DNA of 64,000 nucleotides from positions 797,001 through 861,000 of the forward strand of contig NZ_OW485601.1 of the NCBI RefSeq assembly GCF_937425535.1, read 5' to 3'. This document shows positions 63,793-64,000 of this stretch, piece after piece (position 1 is the stretch's first letter; each line of letters starts with the position of its first letter). A model generated the notes under the pieces. The model was not told where the DNA came from. It was given only the letters and a program-made list of their open reading frames with translations, and made no database searches. Position numbers and translations under genes: made by a program. The stretch is from Rhodovastum atsumiense (GTDB lineage: Bacteria; Pseudomonadota; Alphaproteobacteria; Acetobacterales; Acetobacteraceae).

Positions 63793-64000
63793 CCCTCTGT
63801 AATGAACCCCCTTCGCGGGGCTGCGATTTGCATGACGCGAGGCCACGCCCGTTCACCCGCAGATACGGGCGGGCGCGGCCCTCCGGCCGGCGGCTTAGCG
63901 TAAAGCCTTTCCGGGGTCCATCCCTACACTTCGCCTCTGCAACGCCAAATCCCTCCGGTCTAGGCTGCACCGGCCATCCGGGGGACGTCAGCAGATGCCG

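Overview
The window is a high-GC (about 70% by eye) chromosomal segment of an alphaproteobacterium. The gene set and the very strong third-position GC suggest the Acetobacteraceae or a close Rhodospirillales relative; that is inference, because no rRNA or other lineage marker is present. I see no tRNA, rRNA, CRISPR array, intact insertion sequence or prophage. The genome looks metabolically flexible. It has a cytochrome bc1 complex, a 2-oxoacid:ferredoxin oxidoreductase with its own flavoprotein, pyruvate formate-lyase, FNR-type boxes, a phasin and PPK2.

Layout. 1-4005: end of a YjbQ-family gene, an SDR, an EEP-family hydrolase and a phospholipase D/TVP38 fusion. 4232-11520: a tightly packed operon of eight genes (CgeB-like glycosyltransferase, nucleotidyltransferase, methyltransferase, glycosidase-like protein, GT4, GNAT/BioF2-like protein, second methyltransferase, GT9-like protein). 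Facing it are a histidine phosphatase and an inositol-1-phosphate synthase (11517-13198). Together these look like a route to an unidentified glycoconjugate. The glycosidase-like protein appears to be circularly permuted. 13353-18166: korB-korA and a GltD-like flavoprotein. 18183-32190: mostly housekeeping genes (secreted EEP protein, SDR, PPK2, ClpA, ClpS, phasin, D,D-carboxypeptidase, cytidine deaminase, AlaRS, a pseudo-HtrA with a LuxR regulator, YbaK).

32246-47803 is a uronate island: KdgF-like cupin, uxaC, a DctPQM TRAP transporter, uxaA, uxaB, a two-domain methylglyoxal-synthase-like protein, pflA, pflB, a KDG-kinase-like gene and a LacI regulator. The inferred route is galacturonate uptake, then UxaC, UxaB, UxaA and the kinase to KDPG, with pyruvate disposed of by formate-lyase. 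Two promoters, before uxaC and before the kinase-pflB-pflA run, share a 12-bp palindrome placed 42-48 bp downstream of an FNR-type box. This ties sugar-acid induction to oxygen status.

48254-52824: a thioredoxin-reductase-like flavoprotein, a hybrid histidine kinase and an RpfF-type DSF synthase. 53175-59393: the envelope block gpmI, envC-like, ctpA, DUF610-type deacetylase and rppH. 59408-63792: two tiny conserved genes, mtnP and the cytochrome bc1 operon.

Five copies of an intergenic repeat made of chained hairpins lie at gene 3' ends (near 13.3, 20.8, 30.1, 54.7 and 60.0 kb). Two perfect TGC-rich palindromes upstream of the phasin match the known PhaR operator pattern.
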